A stretch of 5,906 nt of DNA from Candidatus Pacearchaeota archaeon (GTDB taxonomy: Archaea; Nanobdellota; Nanobdellia; Pacearchaeales; GW2011-AR1): contig NZDU01000022.1 of the NCBI GenBank assembly GCA_002688875.1, forward strand, positions 1 through 5,906, read 5' to 3'. Positions within the stretch are counted from its first letter, which is position 1; every line of letters begins with the position of its first letter. Both the position numbers and the translations under genes were made by a program. Below, one piece after another: positions 1-5,157 of the stretch. Below the pieces are notes generated by a model, which was not told the origin of the DNA, did no database searches, and saw only the letters and a program-made list of their open reading frames with translations.

Positions 1-57
1 AACCTAAAACTCATATCAGAAAATAAATGGCTGGAGTTGATTAAAATGGCAAACTAA
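1..57 (+). CDS. C-terminal end of an upstream gene (partial, unidentified)
   Basis: Reading from base 1 in frame 1 gives 18 codons (NLKLISENKWLELIKMAN) followed by TAA at 55-57. The peptide is plausible as the amphipathic end of a protein, and the stop is followed two bases later by a run of seven T, as expected at an archaeal transcript end. The fragment is too short to identify. In many archaea the gene ahead of the eL18 operon encodes RNA polymerase subunit D, but nothing here demonstrates that. Chance open frames of this length are common, so the call rests mainly on the adjoining T-tract. Confidence 0.35.
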   Translation, partial: NLKLISENKWLELIKMAN

Positions 58-58
58 A

Positions 59-82
59 TTTTTTTGAGGTTTTGCCAACCTC
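59..82 (+). terminator. T-tract with adjacent hairpin, probable terminator of the upstream gene
   Basis: Seven consecutive T (59-65) start one base after the TAA of the partial upstream frame. They are followed by a perfect 6-bp inverted repeat, GAGGTT (66-71) and AACCTC (77-82), with a 5-base loop. Archaeal termination depends mainly on U-tracts. The hairpin lies after the T-run rather than before it, so it is not a bacterial-style terminator and may instead protect the RNA 3' end or be incidental. Confidence 0.45.
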
Positions 83-104
83 TTAGGTAACAATACACGC
101 ATAT

Positions 105-119
105 AAGAAGATTTAAATA
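105..119 (+). promoter_or_regulatory. TATA box and purine-rich BRE for the ribosomal protein operon
   Basis: TTTAAATA at 112-119 is preceded by a purine-rich stretch (AAGAAGA) that fits an archaeal BRE/TATA element. Archaeal initiation usually lies about 22-27 bases beyond the box centre, which predicts a start near 138-142. That is just ahead of the first leader hairpin and about 130 bases before the eL18 start codon. No better TATA candidate sits closer to the gene. Confidence 0.55.
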
Positions 120-139
120 CCCTTAGAATCTAGAGAATT

Positions 140-245
140 TACTGCAAGTTCCTGAAAACATAAGAGTTTTCAGGCTCTACAATTTCAAAAGTGAGATTGA
201 ATTGTAGATATAGCGTTGAGCAGAAGTTATTACTTCTGTTTGGTG
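140..245 (+). ncRNA. Structured leader or small RNA with three consecutive hairpins
   Basis: Three inverted repeats follow one another between the predicted transcription start and the eL18 gene. Hairpin 1 (151-174) is CCTGAAAA/TTTTCAGG, 8 bp with an 8-base loop. Hairpin 2 (176-208) is TCTACAATT/AATTGTAGA, 9 bp, continued by CAA/TTG after a one-base bulge, with an 8-base loop. Hairpin 3 (221-238) is CAGAAGT/ACTTCTG, 7 bp with a TATT loop, extendable by G-U pairs. The pairing is seen directly. Its function is inferred: a cis-regulatory leader, for example autogenous control by a ribosomal protein, or an independent small RNA. It does not fit a tRNA, and I do not recognise an RNA family. Confidence 0.45.
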
Positions 246-272
246 TTGAAGATTATTGTGGATGAAGATAGA

Positions 273-629
273 ATGGTAAGTAAAACACAATTGGCGAAAA
301 GGATAAGGAAGAAGATGAATCCTGAGATAGTTGAGACTATTGAGTTGGCTAAGAGTGAGGGGCATATGGAATTGGCTAAACGGTTATCGGGGCCTCGGAG
401 TAATTATACGAATGTTAATTTGGATGAGTTGGGTAAAGTTGAGGGTGATAAGGTGTTGGTTGTTGGGAAGGTGTTGGGGAGTGGTGAAGTGGATAAGAAG
501 ATTGGAGTTGCTGCGCTTGGGTTTTCGGAGCAGGCTAGGGAAAAACTTGAAAAGGCTGGATGTGATCTTAAAACTGTTAGGGAAGCGCTTGAGAAAAATA
601 AAAAACTGGAGGGAGTTAAGATAATCTAA
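273..629 (+). CDS. rpl18e: 50S ribosomal protein eL18 (L18e)
   Basis: Structural protein of the archaeal/eukaryotic large ribosomal subunit, absent from bacteria. The 118-residue product has the family pattern in order: NPEI near residue 16, VNLDEL near 48, the central DKVLVVGKVLGSGEV (about 59-73), VAALGFSEQA (about 79-88) and a C-terminal VKII. The length matches the family's usual 115-121. The frame stays open upstream to a TTG at 216, but those 19 residues do not resemble the family and run into the leader hairpins, so ATG 273 is preferred; ATG 315 (MNPEI) is a shorter alternative. First gene of the eL18-uL13-uS9 operon, a conserved archaeal order. The coding strand has no cytosine from 410 to 510. 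TAA stop. Confidence 0.93.
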   Translation: MVSKTQLAKRIRKKMNPEIVETIELAKSEGHMELAKRLSGPRSNYTNVNLDELGKVEGDKVLVVGKVLGSGEVDKKIGVAALGFSEQAREKLEKAGCDLKTVREALEKNKKLEGVKII

Positions 630-635
630 ATTAAA

Positions 636-1130
636 ATGGCAGATAAGGAAATAAAGAAGAAAAGTAAAGTGGAAAAGAAAGATGAAAATAATGAAGGTAA
701 GAAAATGAATAAGGTAGATAAGAAGATGAAAAAAATTATAATTGATGCTGAGGGTGCGGTGTTTGGGAGGGTTTGTAGTTTTGTGGCTAAGAAGGCTTTG
801 GAGGGTAATGAGATGGTTATTGTTAATTCGGAGAAGGTGGTGATTACGGGGAATAAAAAGGATATAGTTGGGAAGTATGATACATTGAGGAAGAAAGGGG
901 GGCATTCACAGAAGGGTCCTAAGTATTCTAATGTTGCTTATATGATGTTGAAGAAAGGTATTAGGGGGATGTTGCCGGATCATAGGAAGGGTATTGGGAA
1001 ACAGGCACTTAATAGAGTTAGATGCCATAATGGTGTGCCAAAAGAATTTGAAGAGGAAAAGGTTTTAAAGATAAGTGCTCCTAAGAAAATTAAATCCATG
1101 ACTCTTAAAGAGTTGAGTGGGAAAATATAA
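636..1130 (+). CDS. rpl13: 50S ribosomal protein uL13 (L13)
   Basis: Large-subunit ribosomal protein, 164 residues from ATG 636. The conserved core begins at residue 34 (IIIDAEGAVFGR) and continues with VIVNSEKVVITGNK (about 62-75), GPKYSN, the hallmark RGMLPDHRKGIGKQAL (about 110-125) and GVPKEF near 134-139. The first 33 residues are a lysine-rich, probably disordered extension (14 Lys) not typical of the family. Internal ATGs at 705 and 726 would shorten or remove it; 726 gives the canonical start MKKIIIDAEG, and AAGGT sits upstream of both, so the true start is uncertain. ATG 636 follows the eL18 TAA by six bases and is in the same frame. Operon context (eL18 before, uS9 after) supports the identity fully. 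Confidence 0.93.
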   Translation: MADKEIKKKSKVEKKDENNEGKKMNKVDKKMKKIIIDAEGAVFGRVCSFVAKKALEGNEMVIVNSEKVVITGNKKDIVGKYDTLRKKGGHSQKGPKYSNVAYMMLKKGIRGMLPDHRKGIGKQALNRVRCHNGVPKEFEEEKVLKISAPKKIKSMTLKELSGKI

Positions 1131-1139
1131 GAGAAGAAA

Positions 1140-1547
1140 ATGGAAAAGGAAAAGTTGACTATAAGTGGGAAGAGAAAGACTGCGATAGCGAAGGCTACGA
1201 TTAGTAAAGGTGATGGACAGATTACGATTAATAAGATTCCTTATGGTAATTTAGATATTTTTAAGAAGTTGAGTATTGGGGAGCCAGTTGAGATTGCTAA
1301 GAAAGTATTGGGTAAATTTGAGTTTGATATAAGGGTTAATGCTAAGGGTGGAGGGAGCGAGAGTCAGATTGAAGCTAGTAGATTGGCTATTGCTCGTGCG
1401 TTAGTTGAGTTTACTAAGAATGAGGAATTGAAGAAAGCATTTGCGAGTTATGATAAAAATTTGTTGGTTGCAGATACTAGAAGGAAGGAAGCTTATAAGC
1501 CTGGAGATAGTAAGGCTAGGAAGAAGAGACAGAAGTCGTTTAGGTAG
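1140..1547 (+). CDS. rps9: 30S ribosomal protein uS9 (S9)
   Basis: Small-subunit ribosomal protein whose C-terminal tail reaches toward the P-site tRNA. The 135 residues show the family signatures in order: SGKRKTAIAKATI (about 9-21), the DIFKKLSIGEP stretch, DIRVNAKGGGSESQ (about 63-76), IARALVEF, and the C-terminal block RRKEAYKPGDSKARKKRQK ending in SFR. Length is normal for an archaeal uS9. The start follows the uL13 TAA by nine bases (gagaagaaa, a purine-rich possible ribosome-binding stretch) and is again in the same frame as its neighbour. In many archaea this operon continues with rpoN, rpoK and rps2; here it stops, and the next gene is a membrane protein. TAG stop. Confidence 0.95.
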   Translation: MEKEKLTISGKRKTAIAKATISKGDGQITINKIPYGNLDIFKKLSIGEPVEIAKKVLGKFEFDIRVNAKGGGSESQIEASRLAIARALVEFTKNEELKKAFASYDKNLLVADTRRKEAYKPGDSKARKKRQKSFR

Positions 1548-1597
1548 TTAGAGTTTGGATTTAATTTTAGTTAGATGTTCTATTGGTTCATTAGTAA

Positions 1598-1612
1598 GAT
1601 TTATTAATAAAA
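1598..1612 (+). promoter_or_regulatory. Possible TATA box for the membrane protein gene
   Basis: The 75-base gap after uS9 is AT-rich. It contains gatttattaataaaag (1598-1613), a TATA-like stretch centred roughly 20 bases before ATG 1623. This spacing would give a leaderless or nearly leaderless transcript, as is common in archaea. The gap has no strong T-tract terminator, so read-through from the ribosomal operon is also possible. Confidence 0.35.
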
Positions 1613-1622
1613 GATATTTGTT

Positions 1623-2264
1623 ATGATAAAGATGGTGTTGAATGAAATAATTAGTTATTTTCAAGGGATTATAGATAGTATTCCTCCTGATCAGAAGTTG
1701 TTTGTTAGTTTGGTGGTTTATACGTTGCTTATTTTTATGTATGCTTTGTTTATTTGGAAGTTTTATCGGTTTTTGGCTAGCCGGGAGATTATTCAACTTA
1801 ATTTAAAGCAGTATAATTATTCTGGGCATCCGGGGATTGAGAAGATTTTTGCAGTGGTGCTTTATACATTGGAGTATTTGATTGTCTTGCCGTTTTTGGT
1901 TGTGTTTTGGTTTGCAATACTTTCGATATTTCTTTTAGTGTTGTCTGAATCACAGAATACTCAACAGATTCTTTTGGTTTCAGCGGCGATAATTGCATCT
2001 ACGAGATTGACGGCGTATGTTAGTGAGGACTTATCGAAGGATTTGGCGAAGATATTACCCTTTACAGTTTTGGCAGCGTTTATTTTAAGTGCGGAGTTTT
2101 TTGATACGAGTAGTGTTTTGACTAAAATCTCACACGTTCCAGGACTATTGGGAGAGATAGCAATATTTCTTGTTTTTATTTTTATAATAGAATTTATTCT
2201 TAGAGCGTTGTTTTCTTTTGTTGAGTTGATTAGGTCAGGTAGTGAAGATGATGTTGAGGGTTAG
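1623..2264 (+). CDS. Conserved-looking multi-pass membrane protein, function unknown
   Basis: A 213-residue hydrophobic protein that I do not recognise as a named family. Likely membrane segments are residues about 26-48, 75-107 (long enough for one long or two short helices), 114-132, 141-158 and 175-199, so roughly five helices with short loops. There is no cleavable signal peptide, no cysteine, and the C-terminus is a short acidic tail (SEDDVEG). The stretch TAYVSEDLSKDLAKILP (about 130-146), charged and between helices 3 and 4, is the most motif-like segment and may be functional. A small transporter- or channel-like protein is possible but unproven. Codon and base use (G/T-rich, Leu mostly TTG/TTA) match the upstream ribosomal genes. 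ATG 1632 is a possible alternative start. It converges with the helicase gene, 58 bases away. Confidence 0.75.
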   Translation: MIKMVLNEIISYFQGIIDSIPPDQKLFVSLVVYTLLIFMYALFIWKFYRFLASREIIQLNLKQYNYSGHPGIEKIFAVVLYTLEYLIVLPFLVVFWFAILSIFLLVLSESQNTQQILLVSAAIIASTRLTAYVSEDLSKDLAKILPFTVLAAFILSAEFFDTSSVLTKISHVPGLLGEIAIFLVFIFIIEFILRALFSFVELIRSGSEDDVEG

Positions 2265-2322
2265 TGAGATTATATAGTAGAGTTATGTAGATCGTTGAGT
2301 TTATTGGTCTAACTGGGTTAAT
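2265..2322. other. Convergent intergenic gap, no clear terminator
   Basis: Fifty-eight bases separate the ends of the membrane protein (plus) and the helicase (minus). I see no T-tract of five or more on either strand and only a trivial 4-bp inverted repeat (TAAC/GTTA, 2310-2320). Termination of these two convergent transcripts is not evident from the sequence, and their 3' ends may overlap. Confidence 0.4.
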
Positions 2323-4272
2323 TTATTGGTTAAATTCGAAGTTTACAACTCTTACATCTGGAGAGAGTAAATATAATCTGTCCTCCTTAGATCTTAGGCC
2401 TCTATAAACTTTCTGGAGGAGTTCTCTTTTTGATTTGTCCATATAGAAACTCATGAAATCTTGGGGGTTTGTTTTTTTTAGAATTTTCCAGAAAATTGAG
2501 GAGATATTTGGGTAGGGGAAACGGGAGATGACTATACTGTTACAGATATCTCCGGGGAAATCTATTCCACGGCTGCATTTTGTAGTAAATAATATGTTTG
2601 TTTTTTTGTTTTTGAAATCATCTATTCTTTTTCCTAAGGGATCGTTGTTTTGTTGGGTTCTTAGTTCTATTTGGGAAGGGAGGTCTAGGTTAAGTTTTTC
2701 TTTTTCAAATTGAGTTGGAAGGTCTGCGAAACTGGTTAGATGGATTAGGGTGGGTTTTTTTGCGGAGATTATCGTTTTGGAGAATGTTTTTAGGTAACCT
2801 TCCCTAGTGATTTTTCCTGATTGGAAGTTGGAGTATTTACAGTCGAGTTCGTAGCCGTGTTTGCATTTGATTAGTTCTCCCTGAGGTTTAGTTTCTGCGT
2901 CGATGATTTTGAATTTTTCTAATCCATAAATTCTGCTTAAGACTTCTTGAGAATGAATAGTTCCGGACATTAAAACTAAAGTTTTGTTTTTATTAATTAA
3001 TTCCTGGAATCTTTTTTCTAGGTTTGTGGTTACAATGTTTAAAGTGACCTCGTTTTCTTTTTTTTCTATTGTGAAAAAAGATTCATTTAGGAAATCATAG
3101 AATATTTTTGCGACCTCGTTTAAATGAAAGATGTAACTAGACTCCTCAGTTTCTACTTCATTTAGGAAATCTGAATTTGAGATTGTAGTTAGAATGAGTT
3201 CTTCGATTAATGAGCCAGATAATGGGAAGATTTCTGAATCATTTGTGTTGCTTTTTGAGGATCCATAATTATTTCTTATTTGCTCGGTTATTTCGATTAA
3301 TTTTTTTATTATTTTTTCTGCATCTTCAGTTTCTGAGAAAATCATGTTTAGAGAGTAAAGCAAACGATTTAGATTTATTTTTTCTATGTTTGCGAAACTG
3401 TCGAGGAACTCGTCGCATTCGTCTATTATTTCTATTTCTGTTTCTGGTTTTCTATTCATTAAAGATTCTAGTTTGTATTTTAGACTGTTGAATATTATTA
3501 CATCTGAATTTGTGTAAGAAATATATTGATCGTAGAAAGGACAGCCGGGTTTTCTTTGATGTATTGTGAAATTTTGGAAGTTTAGTCCCTTGTAAGAGAT
3601 TTTTGTTGAGTTTCTAAAATTGATTTCTAGTTCTTCGGGTAAGATTGGAGAGTAGTAATCGCAAACGGGGGCTATTGACATTCTTTTTACATTGTTTATA
3701 GAATGGAAATCTCGTATTTTTACTAATGGGTTTTTGTTTAAATAAAACTTGATTTGTGAAGTGTTTTTTTCTTTGATTTCGATTTTGCAAGGTAATAAGT
3801 GGTTGTCGCATGAATCGTCTTTGTCATTGTTGTAATTTTTATTTGGGATTGCAGATTTGTTTGGTGCGAATATGTCTGAGAGTTTTGAGTTTTTTTCTTT
3901 ATAAGAAGGTTGTGTTGTTGGAAGTTTTTCTTCTTTTAGATAATTGCAAGGAAAATTGTTTCTTCCTAGAATTGAATTAATTTTTAGTTTGTTTTCATTT
4001 TTTTTGTCCAAGATATGGAGCTTATCTGTGTAATCTTTTATGTATTGTTCCTGAAGGGACTTTATTGGGACTACTATTGAAGTTTTTCCTAGTTGTCTCG
4101 CTATGTTTAGTGCTATTGCAGATTTGCCGGTTCCACACATTCCCTTGATAAAAATTACCTTGTAACCTTCTTTGATTGCATCTAGGGTTTCTTTTACTAT
4201 GTCTTCCTGGGTTTTTCCATTTGAGAAAATTAAGGGGTTAAGTTTTTGTTCTTTTGAGTAGAGGGACCACAT
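2323..4272 (-). CDS. XPD/Rad3/DinG-like SF2 DNA helicase with predicted Fe-S domain
   Basis: ATP-dependent helicase of 649 residues, probably 5'-3' on DNA as is usual for XPD/DinG relatives. Motifs in order: Walker A GMCGTGKS (44-51), Walker B DECD (284-287), motif III MSGT (435-438), motif V RGIDFPGD (568-575), motif VI QKVYRGLR (620-627). Between Walker A and B lie five cysteines: C109 (after GRNNFP), C155, C162, C204 and C244 (CPFYDQY, the usual last ligand region). They can supply a 4Fe-4S cluster. NSDVIIFNSL after C244 is typical of the family. Oddities: motif VI has Tyr where Gly is usual (QxxGRxxR), and residues 115-180 are low-complexity and Asn/Lys-rich. Downstream of, and possibly co-transcribed with, the Fe-S nuclease gene. 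Likely role repair or replication-fork processing; the exact subfamily is unsettled. Confidence 0.88.
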   Translation of the reverse strand: MWSLYSKEQKLNPLIFSNGKTQEDIVKETLDAIKEGYKVIFIKGMCGTGKSAIALNIARQLGKTSIVVPIKSLQEQYIKDYTDKLHILDKKNENKLKINSILGRNNFPCNYLKEEKLPTTQPSYKEKNSKLSDIFAPNKSAIPNKNYNNDKDDSCDNHLLPCKIEIKEKNTSQIKFYLNKNPLVKIRDFHSINNVKRMSIAPVCDYYSPILPEELEINFRNSTKISYKGLNFQNFTIHQRKPGCPFYDQYISYTNSDVIIFNSLKYKLESLMNRKPETEIEIIDECDEFLDSFANIEKINLNRLLYSLNMIFSETEDAEKIIKKLIEITEQIRNNYGSSKSNTNDSEIFPLSGSLIEELILTTISNSDFLNEVETEESSYIFHLNEVAKIFYDFLNESFFTIEKKENEVTLNIVTTNLEKRFQELINKNKTLVLMSGTIHSQEVLSRIYGLEKFKIIDAETKPQGELIKCKHGYELDCKYSNFQSGKITREGYLKTFSKTIISAKKPTLIHLTSFADLPTQFEKEKLNLDLPSQIELRTQQNNDPLGKRIDDFKNKKTNILFTTKCSRGIDFPGDICNSIVISRFPYPNISSIFWKILKKTNPQDFMSFYMDKSKRELLQKVYRGLRSKEDRLYLLSPDVRVVNFEFNQ

Positions 4273-4297
4273 TTTGTTTAATTGTTATATTTTGTTG

Positions 4298-4310
4298 GTT
4301 AATGTTTATT
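4298..4310 (-). promoter_or_regulatory. Weak TATA-like candidate before the helicase gene
   Basis: The 67-base gap between nuclease and helicase reads AATAAACATTAACC on the minus strand at about 4310-4297, roughly 25-38 bases before the helicase ATG. It is only loosely TATA-like in a generally AT-rich gap. The gap has no minus-strand T-tract that would end the nuclease transcript, so co-transcription is at least as likely. Confidence 0.2.
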
Positions 4311-4339
4311 AGTTAATCTTTAATTTTTGGATAATTTTA

Positions 4340-5116
4340 TTAATCAGGATAATTTGGATTTTCTTTTATGAAATGGCAATTGGATCTGTATTCGCACCAG
4401 TTGCATAGTATGCTGGGATCTGGAGTGAATTCTTTTGTTGCTTCGACTCTGTCTATGAGGGAGATTATATCTCTTCTTAGTTTTTCTAAATCTTCTAAAG
4501 TTCTTCTGGAGGTTTTTTCTTCGTTTGAGTCTAGAAAGTGCCATATTAGATGGACATCATTGACTTCTGCGTAATATTCTTTTATTGCTAAAGAATATAG
4601 GGCTAGTTGTCGGTCTTGATCTAAGTCATATTGACTTTTGACTGCTCCAGTTTTATAGTCGTGAATTTCGAAAATGTTGGTTTCTTTGTGATGTACTAAT
4701 CTGTCTATGTATCCTATGATATTGTAGTTTCCTTTTTCAGTTAAACTAAATACAATTTTTTTTTCAGTTTCTACAGTATTGTCTTTAAATGGGGCGTGTT
4801 TTAGGAAATAATTTATTAAGAATCTTATTCCCTTGTTGAAATAATATTCTGCGTTGAATTCTTTTTTGACTATTTTTATTTCTGAATTGAAATCTTTGGT
4901 CCAAGATTCTAGATAATATTTTATTACGTCGTCTAGTTCAAAATCTTTTACCTTGGAGTTGTTATAAACCCATTCAAGAGTGTCGTGTACTTTTTTTCCT
5001 AGAAACGCCTCTATTGAGTTCTGATAATCTGGAGGGATTTTGTCGATATATCTAAACTTGTATTTTAAGCTACATTGTTCGAACGTAGATAATCTTGAAT
5101 GTGAGTAAGTTGCCAT
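4340..5116 (-). CDS. PD-(D/E)XK nuclease, RecB/AddB/Cas4-type with Fe-S cysteines
   Basis: Predicted Mg-dependent DNA nuclease of 258 residues. It opens with HSRLSTFEQCSLKYKFRY (6-23), the usual start of PDDEXK_1 domains. Active-site candidates in order are H44 (GKKVHDTLE), D138 (IGYIDRL), D153 and K155 (HDYKTG, the D-x-K pair) and the downstream Q170/Y174 of DRQLALY. C15 together with C238-x2-C241-x5-C247 reproduces the split four-cysteine 4Fe-4S pattern of AddB, Dna2 and Cas4. The protein appears complete and stands alone, without a fused helicase. No cas1 or cas2 lies in the window, so Cas4 identity is not supported by context; a RecB-family exonuclease acting in repair is the simpler reading. 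Its gene lies 67 bases upstream of the helicase gene, suggesting a functional pair. Confidence 0.88.
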   Translation of the reverse strand: MATYSHSRLSTFEQCSLKYKFRYIDKIPPDYQNSIEAFLGKKVHDTLEWVYNNSKVKDFELDDVIKYYLESWTKDFNSEIKIVKKEFNAEYYFNKGIRFLINYFLKHAPFKDNTVETEKKIVFSLTEKGNYNIIGYIDRLVHHKETNIFEIHDYKTGAVKSQYDLDQDRQLALYSLAIKEYYAEVNDVHLIWHFLDSNEEKTSRRTLEDLEKLRRDIISLIDRVEATKEFTPDPSILCNWCEYRSNCHFIKENPNYPD

Positions 5117-5143
5117 CTTTTGTAATAGATTTTAATTTGAAAG

Positions 5144-5153
5144 GGTTATATAG
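5144..5153 (-). promoter_or_regulatory. TATA box for the nuclease gene
   Basis: On the minus strand CTATATAACC is centred about 32 bases before the ATG at 5116. It predicts initiation near 5122-5126 and a leader of fewer than about 10 bases. The box sits in the 41-base gap after the RNase HII-like gene and directly abuts its stop codon, so the nuclease can be transcribed independently of the upstream gene. Confidence 0.5.
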
Positions 5154-5157
5154 ATTT

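Noticed and set aside
140..245. tRNA or tRNA-like gene
   Set aside because: Stems of 8, 12 and 7 pairs do not match D, anticodon and T arms. There is no acceptor stem, no GTTCGA-like T loop and no CCA-side pairing.
140..245. H/ACA or box C/D guide RNA
   Set aside because: No convincing C box (RUGAUGA) is present, and no ACA is positioned after each hairpin in the usual way. The single ACA at 179-181 lies inside hairpin 2.
216..272. Upstream extension of eL18 starting at TTG 216
   Set aside because: The 19 residues do not match the family, the start is a rare codon inside the leader, and the segment contains hairpin 3.
384..905. Minus-strand open frame of 173 codons opposite eL18 and uL13
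   Set aside because: It lies antisense to two certain ribosomal protein genes, crosses their junction, has an implausible composition (Ile/Leu/Asn/His/Phe) and is explained by the lack of C on the plus strand, which removes minus-strand stops.
1798..1998. Minus-strand open frame within the membrane protein gene
   Set aside because: Shadow frame of a coherent hydrophobic protein; no recognisable protein pattern and no promoter.
3614..3811. Minus-strand open frame of 65 codons overlapping the helicase
   Set aside because: It is a different frame within the helicase Fe-S region; composition is a low-complexity shadow and the helicase motifs are continuous on both sides.
2323..4272. Type IV CRISPR DinG (csf4)
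   Set aside because: Helicase motifs are shared across the whole DinG/XPD group, and no csf genes or repeats are nearby.
4340..5116. CRISPR-associated Cas4
   Set aside because: The cysteine and active-site pattern would allow it, but there is no repeat array and no cas1, cas2 or effector gene in the window.
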